From contig CAZMRK010000309.1 in NCBI GenBank assembly GCA_964568355.1, forward strand, positions 1 through 11,794: DNA of 11,794 nt, in the 5' to 3' direction. Every line of letters starts with the position of its first letter. The stretch's first letter is position 1. The position numbers and the translations under genes are program-made. This document shows positions 7,101 to 11,794 of this stretch, one piece after another. Source of the stretch: JAJPJX01 sp964568355 (lineage in GTDB: Bacteria > Acidobacteriota > Terriglobia > Bryobacterales > Bryobacteraceae). Under the pieces are notes generated by a model that was not told where the DNA came from, ran no database searches, and saw only the letters and a list, made by a program, of their open reading frames with translations.

Positions 7101-7847
7101 ATGGCTGAATCGAAAACTGAGAAAACTGAAAAGAAAACCAACGTTGATAAACCGCGCCTGATTCTCACACATGGAGAGAAAGGCGGTGTCGGCAAAACCA
7201 CCGTAGCAAGAGTGATTGCCGACTTCCTGGGCTCGCGCGGCATCCCGTTCCGCGGCTTCGATGCGGAGGGGCCTGCCGGTCAATTCCTCCGCTTTCATCC
7301 CGATGAGACTTCCCCCGTCGATGTCTCCAGCGCCGCCAGCGTCGCGCCCGTGCTCGACTACCTCATGGAGGGAAGCGGCAGGCGCATCGCTCTGGTGGAT
7401 CTCGGAGCACGTTCCGGTCCCGATGTGAAAAGCTGGCTCTATCGCGGCGGCGCTCTCGAAGAAGCCGAAGCCGCCCGCCTTGGCATCACGGTGATTTATG
7501 TGCTTGGCGGAGCCATCGATAGCGTCGGCCATCTCAAGGAATGCTTCGGCGCCCTTGGTCGTGATCTGACCTACATCGTCGTGAAGAACTTCGGTGTCGC
7601 CGGAAAGTTCGACATCTACGATCAATCCCATGTCCGTAAGGACCTGTTGGCCATCGGTGCGCGGGAGATCGCGATTCCTGCCCTCGACCCCTCGGTCTAT
7701 CAATCGGTTGACCGCGCCAGCATTTCTCTCTCCGCTTTCGCCGACGGGCAAAATGGAACCTTCGGTTTCACCGAGCGTCGTTACTGCCGCACTTGGCTGC
7801 GTGAGTGCTTCACCGCACTGGAAGAAGTCGCTTCGGTTTTGCAGTAG
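7101..7847 (+). CDS. ParA/TraL-like deviant Walker P-loop ATPase
   Basis: A 248-residue protein. After a charged 16-residue N-terminus (Lys/Glu-rich) comes beta-strand RLILTHGEKGGVGKTTVAR. Its deviant Walker A, KGGVGKTT (27-34), carries the signature lysine K27 and the P-loop K32. FRGFDAEGPAGQ (50-61) occupies the A' position (D54), and IALVDLGAR (96-104) is Walker B (D100). The later strands ITVIYVLGGAIDSVGHLKE (129-147) and TYIVVKNFGVAGKF (157-170) resemble the TraL/StbB branch of the SIMIBI class as I remember it, more than classical chromosomal ParA or MinD. Canonical ParA 'D.DpQ' chemistry at the A' motif is altered to D-A-E-G. Members of this class use ATP-driven dimerisation to position DNA or protein cargo. 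No ParB follows; the only partner is the HTH-like gene 4 nt upstream. The start is fixed by GAGGAA 10 nt before ATG 7101. Function is unknown. Confidence 0.85.
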   Translation: MAESKTEKTEKKTNVDKPRLILTHGEKGGVGKTTVARVIADFLGSRGIPFRGFDAEGPAGQFLRFHPDETSPVDVSSAASVAPVLDYLMEGSGRRIALVDLGARSGPDVKSWLYRGGALEEAEAARLGITVIYVLGGAIDSVGHLKECFGALGRDLTYIVVKNFGVAGKFDIYDQSHVRKDLLAIGAREIAIPALDPSVYQSVDRASISLSAFADGQNGTFGFTERRYCRTWLRECFTALEEVASVLQ

Positions 7848-7855
7848 TCTGCCGC

Positions 7856-7879
7856 GGGAAGGCCGCCACCGGCCTTCCC
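7856..7879 (+). terminator. Strong hairpin after the ATPase gene
   Basis: GGGAAGGCCG (7856-7865) and CGGCCTTCCC (7870-7879) form a perfect 10-bp stem with a CCAC tetraloop, 8 nt after the ATPase stop. No T-run follows, so it is not a textbook intrinsic terminator. Position and stability still suggest transcription termination or 3'-end protection of the HTH/ATPase mRNA. Confidence 0.55.
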
Positions 7880-7906
7880 CGAACTCCACTTACTAACAGA
7901 AAAACT

Positions 7907-7988
7907 GCCACCGACCGCGCGCGTCAGCAAGCGGTCAATCGAGCCCAATCATCCGGTGGCTAGCGGCTTGCATCTCGCCACGGCGAGG
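7907..7988 (+). promoter_or_regulatory. Structured leader with RBS-covering hairpin before the TPR gene
   Basis: GCCACCG (7907-7913) pairs with CGGTGGC (7954-7960), and inside it GACCGC (7913-7918) pairs with GCGGTC (7931-7936). The two stems share base G7913, so they compete at the edge. Further on, CTCGC (7974-7978) pairs with GCGAG (7983-7987) around a CACG tetraloop. That second arm contains most of the Shine-Dalgarno GAGG (7985-7988) of the gene starting at 7998. Control of translation by folding is plausible. No known riboswitch class was recognised. Confidence 0.4.
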
Positions 7989-7997
7989 TCCTGCCCC

Positions 7998-8990
7998 ATG
8001 AAGTTTCTCCCCTATGTGATCGTGTTCACCACGTTGGCCGCCACCCCTGCTCTTTCAGAAGATTCGCAAACCCGTTACTCGGATGCTCTACGATCCGCCA
8101 TGCACAGCCAGGCTCTCCAGAAATATGCAAGCGCGGAAAAGTACTATCAAATCTCTTATGATGCCGCCAGGAGTGCGTTTGGTGAGAAGGACAACCGCGT
8201 TGCCAGGGTGCTCAATCGCTTGGGACAAGTCGCCTATTTACAGGGCAACTATCTCCGTGCGAGAGATCGCTTCCGTATGTCGCTGGACGTATACAAAAGC
8301 TCGCCGGGCGCCAACGCGGAAGACCGCGCGGCGGTGTGGAATAATCTCGGAGCCACCGAAGAAGAACTTGGTAACTTCTCTAGGTCTCTGGAGTATTTCC
8401 GCAAAGTGATCGACTATTATCAGCAGGCTGGCCGTGCCAACGACCGTGGCGCCGCCGTTACCCTCAGTAATCTCGCCCTGGTACAAGCGATGGTGGGAGA
8501 CCAGCAGGAAGCCGTCGACTCGGCTACGCGAGCTGTGGACCTGTTGGAGCCCGGACGGCTATCGATGGACTTGATTGAGAGCCTTACCGCATTAGGAAGA
8601 ATCCAGACACTGCTGGACGACCATGCTTCGGCTGCTCGTTCTCTGGAGCGGGCGCGCTGGGGCTTGGCCCAGATCGGCGGTGAAGAGACGTTTGTCGCGG
8701 CACATGTCTTTACCTACCTGGGACGGCTTTATGCCGCCACCCAACGCACCAAAGAAGCAGAGCCGTTGTACCAGCGCGCCCTGCGGATCGAAGAGCGGCT
8801 CGTAAGTCCCCAGCACCCGACCTACCTGATTACCCTGAAAAGCTACGCCAGCCTGCTGCGGGAAACCGGACGTAAACGCGAGGCCAAAGAACTGGAGGCT
8901 CGCTTCCACGATGGCGTAGCCGGCTCTCAGCAGCAAGCCATCACCAAATCGGTAGTCGACGTCCGTACACTCATGCGCGAATCGCGCTGA
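7998..8990 (+). CDS. Secreted TPR-repeat protein
   Basis: A 330-residue protein with a signal peptide (MKFLPYVIVFTTLAATPALS, cleavage near 20-21). The mature part is an all-helical TPR solenoid of the longer kinesin-light-chain/TPR_12 type. Recognisable repeats are NRVARVLNRLGQVAYLQGNY (66-85), DRAAVWNNLGATEEELGNF (109-127), AAVTLSNLALVQAMVGDQQE (152-171), a degenerate unit near 192-222, FVAAHVFTYLGRLYAATQRT (232-251) and HPTYLITLKSYASLLRETGR (273-292). No enzyme domain is present. Such proteins are scaffolds in the periplasm or at the outer membrane; the partner is unknown. ATG 7998 is chosen because it starts the signal peptide and has GAGG 9 nt upstream; GTG 7956 in frame would bury it. 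The gene stands alone between a hairpin after the ATPase gene and a convergent VWA gene. Confidence 0.85.
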   Translation: MKFLPYVIVFTTLAATPALSEDSQTRYSDALRSAMHSQALQKYASAEKYYQISYDAARSAFGEKDNRVARVLNRLGQVAYLQGNYLRARDRFRMSLDVYKSSPGANAEDRAAVWNNLGATEEELGNFSRSLEYFRKVIDYYQQAGRANDRGAAVTLSNLALVQAMVGDQQEAVDSATRAVDLLEPGRLSMDLIESLTALGRIQTLLDDHASAARSLERARWGLAQIGGEETFVAAHVFTYLGRLYAATQRTKEAEPLYQRALRIEERLVSPQHPTYLITLKSYASLLRETGRKREAKELEARFHDGVAGSQQQAITKSVVDVRTLMRESR

Positions 8991-8994
8991 CATC

Positions 8995-9015
8995 CCGCAG
9001 AGCAGTAACGTGCGG
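8995..9015. terminator. Weak hairpin between convergent genes
   Basis: CCGCA (8995-8999) pairs with TGCGG (9011-9015) across an 11-base loop, followed by AATTT. It lies in the 47-bp gap between the convergent TPR and VWA genes, where a terminator is expected. The stem is short and the T-run is only three bases, so this is tentative. Confidence 0.25.
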
Positions 9016-9037
9016 AATTTACCAGGCCCTCGGGAGA

Positions 9038-9982
9038 CTACCGAACCGGCGCGTAATATCCAGCCCGGTGATGCGCGGTGACTGGCGGCATTCCCTGCCG
9101 TGGAACCAGCGCCACTCTCACCTTGTGATACCGCCCGTCCGCCAATCTGTTGGCGGGCGAATATCCCAGTACATATTGGCTGCGCAGGCCCGCGCCGATC
9201 CGCGCGCAATACTCCGGAAGTCGGTTTAGGTTGCCTACTGTGAAGAGTTGTCCTCCAGTGTCGGCGGTCAACTCTGTCAGCAGGTAAGGCCCCTGGCGCT
9301 CCTCGTGTGTGGCCGGACGTTCTTCTCCCTCGAAGATTCCCATCGCGTACAGCTCTACGCCGGCCTCCCGTAGCGCGCTCCGGGTTTCGCCCTCCGTAAA
9401 CCGGCTGCGGTTTTCTCCGCCGTCGGACAGAACCAGGATCGCCTTGCGCGTGTAGTGGGCTCGTTTCATCTCCATCAGCCCCAATTGCAGGGCGTCGAAA
9501 AGCGAGGTCCGGCCATACGTGCCCGCGTGCCGCATGCGCTGCTGCACATCCTCCGGCTCTGTCGTGAAGGGTACAGTCAGTCTGGCCCGGTCGTTGAATT
9601 CCACCAGGAAGAATTCATCCTCCGGATTGGCTGCCTTGAAAAACGCCGCCACCGCCTCCGCGGATCGATGAATCTTTTTCCGCATACTGCCGCTCACGTC
9701 AAGCAGCAGCCCCACCGACACGGGCGCATCCTCTACAAAGAAATGAGTGATCTTCTGTTCGACTCCGTCTTCGAATAGCTGAAAGGCCGTCCGGTCGAGC
9801 CCTGCCACGTTATTGCCCAGAGATGTGGTGAGATGCACCGGAATCAGCACCAGCGGTGCTTCCACGCGCAACACGGGATCCTCGCCGGCGAGGCTCAACA
9901 CCGGCGCCAGGCACAGCGCCATCAAGAGCCCGAGGAACACCCGGCCGGCAGCGAAGACGCGGATGGGCCACCACCCTCCCAT
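9038..9982 (-). CDS. VWA-domain secreted protein (VWFA-related Acidobacterial type)
   Basis: A 314-residue protein. Residues about 8-32 are a hydrophobic signal or anchor segment (RVFLGLLMALCLAPVLSLAG). Residues 38-85 form a short beta domain typical of the Acidobacterial VWFA-related family (LRVEAPLVLIPVHLTT, then FQLFEDGVEQKITHFFVEDA). Residues about 87-270 are a von Willebrand A domain with a complete MIDAS metal site: D95-x-S97-x-S99 (DVSGSM), T159 in RTSLFDAL, and D187 in LSDGGEN. The C-terminus (YVLGYSPANRLADGRYHKVRV, 270-290) is the usual closing block. The family binds Mg2+-dependent protein ligands outside the cytoplasm; specific ligands are unknown. ATG 9982 gives the full signal region, and a later ATG at residue 21 would truncate it. 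A 39-residue lipoprotein gene lies 51 nt upstream on the same strand. Confidence 0.9.
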   Translation of the reverse strand: MGGWWPIRVFAAGRVFLGLLMALCLAPVLSLAGEDPVLRVEAPLVLIPVHLTTSLGNNVAGLDRTAFQLFEDGVEQKITHFFVEDAPVSVGLLLDVSGSMRKKIHRSAEAVAAFFKAANPEDEFFLVEFNDRARLTVPFTTEPEDVQQRMRHAGTYGRTSLFDALQLGLMEMKRAHYTRKAILVLSDGGENRSRFTEGETRSALREAGVELYAMGIFEGEERPATHEERQGPYLLTELTADTGGQLFTVGNLNRLPEYCARIGAGLRSQYVLGYSPANRLADGRYHKVRVALVPRQGMPPVTAHHRAGYYAPVR

Positions 9983-9995
9983 GTGGACCTACCGG

Positions 9996-10001
9996 AGTAT
10001 A
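9996..10001 (-). promoter_or_regulatory. -10-like element before the VWA gene
   Basis: On the minus strand TATACT (10001 to 9996) matches the sigma70 -10 consensus at 5 of 6 bases. It sits 13 nt before ATG 9982, so the leader would be only about 6-7 nt. No good -35 hexamer is seen at the usual distance. Confidence 0.35.
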
Positions 10002-10033
10002 CCACCGCACATTGCGGGGCGATATTACGGCGA

Positions 10034-10153
10034 TCAGCGCGAAACGACGTTTTTCGCGGGAGGAGGAGGAACGGGAGTGGTTACCACGTGTCGCTCATCG
10101 GCACAGCCTGCCAGAACCGCCGCCAGAATCCACAACAATACTTGTTTCGACAT
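10034..10153 (-). CDS. 39-residue predicted lipoprotein upstream of the VWA gene
   Basis: Reading the minus strand from ATG 10153 gives 39 codons ending in TGA (10034-10036). Residues 1-10 (MSKQVLLWIL) and AAVLAGC (11-17) make a compact bacterial lipoprotein signal: a lysine at position 3, a hydrophobic core, and the lipobox LAGC with Cys17 as the lipidated residue. The mature part is only 23 residues (ADERHVVTTPVPPPP then AKNVVSR), with a PVPPPP proline run. The sequence is too short for homology from memory, but the complete lipobox makes chance unlikely. A -10-like TACAAT lies at 10169-10174. AGGG about 4 nt before the ATG is only a weak ribosome binding site. It is 51 nt upstream of the VWA gene on the same strand, so a shared operon is likely. 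An entericidin-like or small-partner role is possible, but function is unknown. Confidence 0.6.
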   Translation of the reverse strand: MSKQVLLWILAAVLAGCADERHVVTTPVPPPPAKNVVSR

Positions 10154-10168
10154 AACCCTGTACTCGAA

Positions 10169-10174
10169 ATTGTA
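10169..10174 (-). promoter_or_regulatory. -10-like element before the small lipoprotein gene
   Basis: On the minus strand TACAAT (10174 to 10169) matches the -10 consensus at 5 of 6 bases and lies 15 nt before ATG 10153. TTGATT (10184 to 10179) is close by, but too near to be its -35. The element sits inside the GTAC-bounded sequence 10160-10175, a weak imperfect palindrome that might be a binding site. Confidence 0.35.
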
Positions 10175-10216
10175 CTGAAATCAACCGGGCGATTCATCGT
10201 CCCGCCCCGCTATTCC

Positions 10217-10225
10217 TGCTATTCT
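10217..10225 (+). promoter_or_regulatory. Extended -10 promoter before the hydroxypyruvate-isomerase-like gene
   Basis: TGCTATTCT (10217-10225) fits the extended -10 form TG-N-TATNNT. Initiation near 10232 would give a leader of about 9 nt before ATG 10241. No Shine-Dalgarno sequence is visible in that leader. No good -35 is seen, which extended -10 promoters can tolerate. Confidence 0.35.
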
Positions 10226-10240
10226 GGTCTGCTTCCAGCC

Positions 10241-11104
10241 ATGCAACGCCGCACCTTCCTGCAGACCGGTGTCGCCGCCGTCGCGGCCGCCCAGACTGCC
10301 AAAGCCAAAATTACCAGCTCGGTCATGCTCTGGACCCTCAAAGGATCGTTTGAAGAGAAGCTGGAAACAGCCGCGCGGGCTGGCCTGCAATCGGTCGAAC
10401 TGGTCGCCGAATATACCGCCTGGTCCGACGCCGATCTCACTCGCATCCGGAAACTGTCGCGCTCCTTCGGACTGGGCATGGATGCTCTGATCGCCACCCC
10501 CGACTGGGGCAAACGGCCGGTCTCCATGGTCAATCCCGCCGAGCGCGGTCAGTTTCTGGCCGACCTCCGCAATGCCATCACCGTGGCGCGCAAGCTCGAA
10601 ACGCCGCAGATCATCCTCATGAGCGGCAATGCCATCCCTGGCCGTACCCACGAGGAACAATACGCCAGCCTTCTCGAAGGCTCCAAGCGAGCCGGAGAGT
10701 TGGCAGCCGCTGCCGGCGTAACCCTCATCGTCGAGCCCTTGAATTCCCTGGTCAACCACAAGGGCTTCTTTCTCACCACCTGCGTGGAGGGCCTCAAGCT
10801 CATCCGCGAGGTCGATAACCCCCACGTGCGCCTGCTCTTCGACATCTACCATGAGCAGGTACAGATCGGAAACGTCATCCGCACGATCACCGAGGCAGCT
10901 CCTTACGTCGCCGTCTTCCACGTGGCCGATAACCCCGGGCGCCACGATCCGGGCACCGGCGAGCTGAACTATCCCAATATTTACAAGGCTATCCAGAAGA
11001 CCGGTTACAGCGGCTATATCGCCATGGAATACCTGCCGCTGGGCGAGCAGGTTCCGAGCCTTTCCCAGGCCGTCAACCAGATGCGCGCCTCGCTCTCTGC
11101 CTGA
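10241..11104 (+). CDS. Tat-targeted hydroxypyruvate isomerase-like TIM-barrel protein
   Basis: A 287-residue protein starting with a twin-arginine signal, RRTFLQTGVAAVAAA (3-17), which suggests folded export to the periplasm. The rest is a xylose-isomerase-like/AP-endonuclease-2 TIM barrel. It carries the hallmarks of hydroxypyruvate isomerase Hyi: TLIVEPLNSL (161-170), NHKGFFLTT (172-180), LLFDIYHEQ (198-206), HVADNPGRHDPGTGELNYP (227-245) and GYSGYIAMEYLP (255-266). Likely metal ligands are E165, D201, H227 (Gln in E. coli Hyi as I recall) and E263. Hyi (EC 5.3.1.22) interconverts hydroxypyruvate and tartronate semialdehyde, but many relatives act on sugars, so the substrate is uncertain. 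The frame is open further upstream to 9833, but that part runs across the divergent promoter and the lipoprotein gene, and the Tat signal fixes ATG 10241. It precedes the ACT-domain gene by 40 nt. Confidence 0.88.
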   Translation: MQRRTFLQTGVAAVAAAQTAKAKITSSVMLWTLKGSFEEKLETAARAGLQSVELVAEYTAWSDADLTRIRKLSRSFGLGMDALIATPDWGKRPVSMVNPAERGQFLADLRNAITVARKLETPQIILMSGNAIPGRTHEEQYASLLEGSKRAGELAAAAGVTLIVEPLNSLVNHKGFFLTTCVEGLKLIREVDNPHVRLLFDIYHEQVQIGNVIRTITEAAPYVAVFHVADNPGRHDPGTGELNYPNIYKAIQKTGYSGYIAMEYLPLGEQVPSLSQAVNQMRASLSA

Positions 11105-11109
11105 TCGCC

Positions 11110-11137
11110 GGCCGTTCCCGCGGCCTCTCAGTACACT
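11110..11137 (+). promoter_or_regulatory. Hairpin and -10-like element before the ACT-domain gene
   Basis: GGCCG (11110-11114) and CGGCC (11121-11125) form a short hairpin after the isomerase-like gene. TACACT (11132-11137) resembles a -10 box exactly 7 nt before ATG 11145, the same arrangement as at the HU gene. A leaderless start is possible. AGGAACA just before the ATG could instead serve as a close Shine-Dalgarno sequence if the gene is read through from upstream. Confidence 0.3.
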
Positions 11138-11144
11138 AGGAACA

Positions 11145-11794
11145 ATGACCAACGAAAACATCGGCCTGCTCGTGCATGCCGGGCCTGGACCAGGAGTGCT
11201 TCATGAGCTCACCGGCGTCATCGCCCGGCACCAGGGCGACATCACGTCAGTCGAGATTCTGGAGCACCAGCCCACCGAAGCTCGCATTTATTTTGAGGTT
11301 TCCCTGCCCGGGCCGGCCCAGGCCGCCGCGGCCCTCCTGGTCGAGGAGTTGCGGCTCCTCCCCGTAGTGCGGAGCGCCAATGCGGTCAAGACCTTACAGA
11401 AGATCTACGGCAAGCGGATCATTATTATGGGGGGCGGGGCTCAGGTCGGCCAGGTGGCCATCGGAGCGGTTTCCGAAGCCGATCGCCACAATATCCGCGG
11501 CGAGCACATCTCGGTCGATACCATTCCACTGGTCGGAGAGCAGACCCTGGCCGACGCCGTCCGCGCCGTGGCCCGCCTGCCTCGTGCCAAGGCCCTGGTC
11601 CTGGCAGGTTCTTTGATGGGGGGAGAGATTGAGCAGGCGGTCCGTGAGGTTCGGCAGACCGGGCTGCTGGTGATCAGCTTGAATATGGCGGGAAGCGTTC
11701 CGGATGCCGCCGATCTGGTGGTAAGCGACCCGGTTCAAGCCGGAGTCATGGCCGTGATGGCGGTCGCCGATACCGCCAAATTCACCATCGAGCG
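11145..11794 (+). CDS. ACT-domain protein (DUF5612-like), C-terminus cut by window edge
   Basis: The frame is open from ATG 11145 to the right edge (216 whole codons). Residues about 4-75 form an ACT-type ligand-binding domain: IGLLVHAGPGPGVLHELTGV (6-25) has the Gly-rich turn before the first helix, followed by HQGDITSVEIL and ARIYFEVSL. Residues about 88 onward form a second alpha/beta domain starting IIIMGGGAQVGQVAIGAVSE, with LVLAGSLMGGEIEQAVREV and LLVISLNMAGSVPDAADLVV. This layout matches, from memory, ACT proteins annotated with DUF5612 that are best known from methanogens. ACT domains usually bind amino acids or other small effectors; the role of the second domain is unknown. The protein appears cytoplasmic. 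It follows the isomerase-like gene by 40 nt and may share its transcript. Confidence 0.75.
   Translation, partial: MTNENIGLLVHAGPGPGVLHELTGVIARHQGDITSVEILEHQPTEARIYFEVSLPGPAQAAAALLVEELRLLPVVRSANAVKTLQKIYGKRIIIMGGGAQVGQVAIGAVSEADRHNIRGEHISVDTIPLVGEQTLADAVRAVARLPRAKALVLAGSLMGGEIEQAVREVRQTGLLVISLNMAGSVPDAADLVVSDPVQAGVMAVMAVADTAKFTIE

Noticed and set aside
7023..7889. Minus-strand open frame of 288 codons over the ATPase gene
   Set aside because: The plus strand carries a clear P-loop ATPase with a good ribosome binding site. The antisense translation shows only low-complexity mirror sequence.
9833..10240. N-terminal extension of the isomerase-like gene
   Set aside because: The frame is open, but the added 136 residues are Arg/His/Gln-rich and overlap the VWA and lipoprotein genes. 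The Tat signal marks ATG 10241 as the true start.
10181..11161. Minus-strand open frame of 326 codons over the isomerase-like gene
   Set aside because: It is antisense to a protein with an intact Tat signal and Hyi motifs, and it crosses the start of the ACT-domain gene. Its Gly/Asp/Val-rich text has no motif.
1..11794. CRISPR array, tRNA, rRNA or insertion sequence
   Set aside because: No regularly spaced direct repeats, cloverleaf-like sequence, rRNA core sequence, transposase motif or terminal inverted repeats with target duplications were seen on reading through.

Overview
The window looks like chromosomal DNA from a GC-rich soil-type bacterium, most likely an Acidobacteriota member near Bryobacterales/Solibacter. 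This is inference from the mix of families rather than a database match: a VWA protein of the 'VWFA-related Acidobacterial domain' type, a small DUF2934 protein in front of trehalose/glycogen genes, a secreted cohesin-like plus DUF4082 protein, secreted TPR proteins, and a Tat-targeted hydroxypyruvate-isomerase-like TIM barrel. No tRNA, rRNA, CRISPR array, transposase or phage gene was seen.

Layout. Positions 1-5815 are read on the minus strand. From right to left they hold a secreted cohesin-like/DUF4082 protein (4886-5815), a 69-residue DUF2934 protein (4562-4771), malto-oligosyltrehalose trehalohydrolase TreZ (2645-4513), a GH133-type glycogen debranching enzyme (594-2645) and a secreted TPR protein cut by the left edge (1-536). 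The last four look like one operon. The treZ stop and the debranching-enzyme start share a base (TGATG). Together they point to turnover of alpha-glucan (glycogen or maltodextrin) and release of trehalose. TreY, the usual partner of TreZ, is not in view.

A 273-bp divergent spacer separates this block from the plus-strand genes. These are an HU/IHF-type nucleoid protein (6089-6388), a two-gene unit of a helix-turn-helix-like protein (6701-7096) and a ParA/TraL-like P-loop ATPase (7101-7847), and a secreted TPR protein (7998-8990). The two-gene unit is preceded by 312 bp without a gene, which holds a promoter-like sequence overlapped by a 9-bp inverted repeat. The second TPR gene has a leader with nested inverted repeats and a hairpin over its ribosome binding site.

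The TPR gene converges on a minus-strand VWA-domain protein (9038-9982). Upstream of that lies a previously easy-to-miss 39-residue predicted lipoprotein (10034-10153, minus). A divergent control region then leads to the Tat-targeted hydroxypyruvate-isomerase-like enzyme (10241-11104) and an ACT-domain protein cut by the right edge (11145-11794). Several genes have -10-like hexamers so close to their start codons that leaderless or very short-leader mRNAs are likely.

The strongest candidates for something undescribed are the HTH plus ParA-like pair with its operator-like repeat, and the tiny lipoprotein paired with the VWA protein. Both are inferences from sequence and need homology searches.
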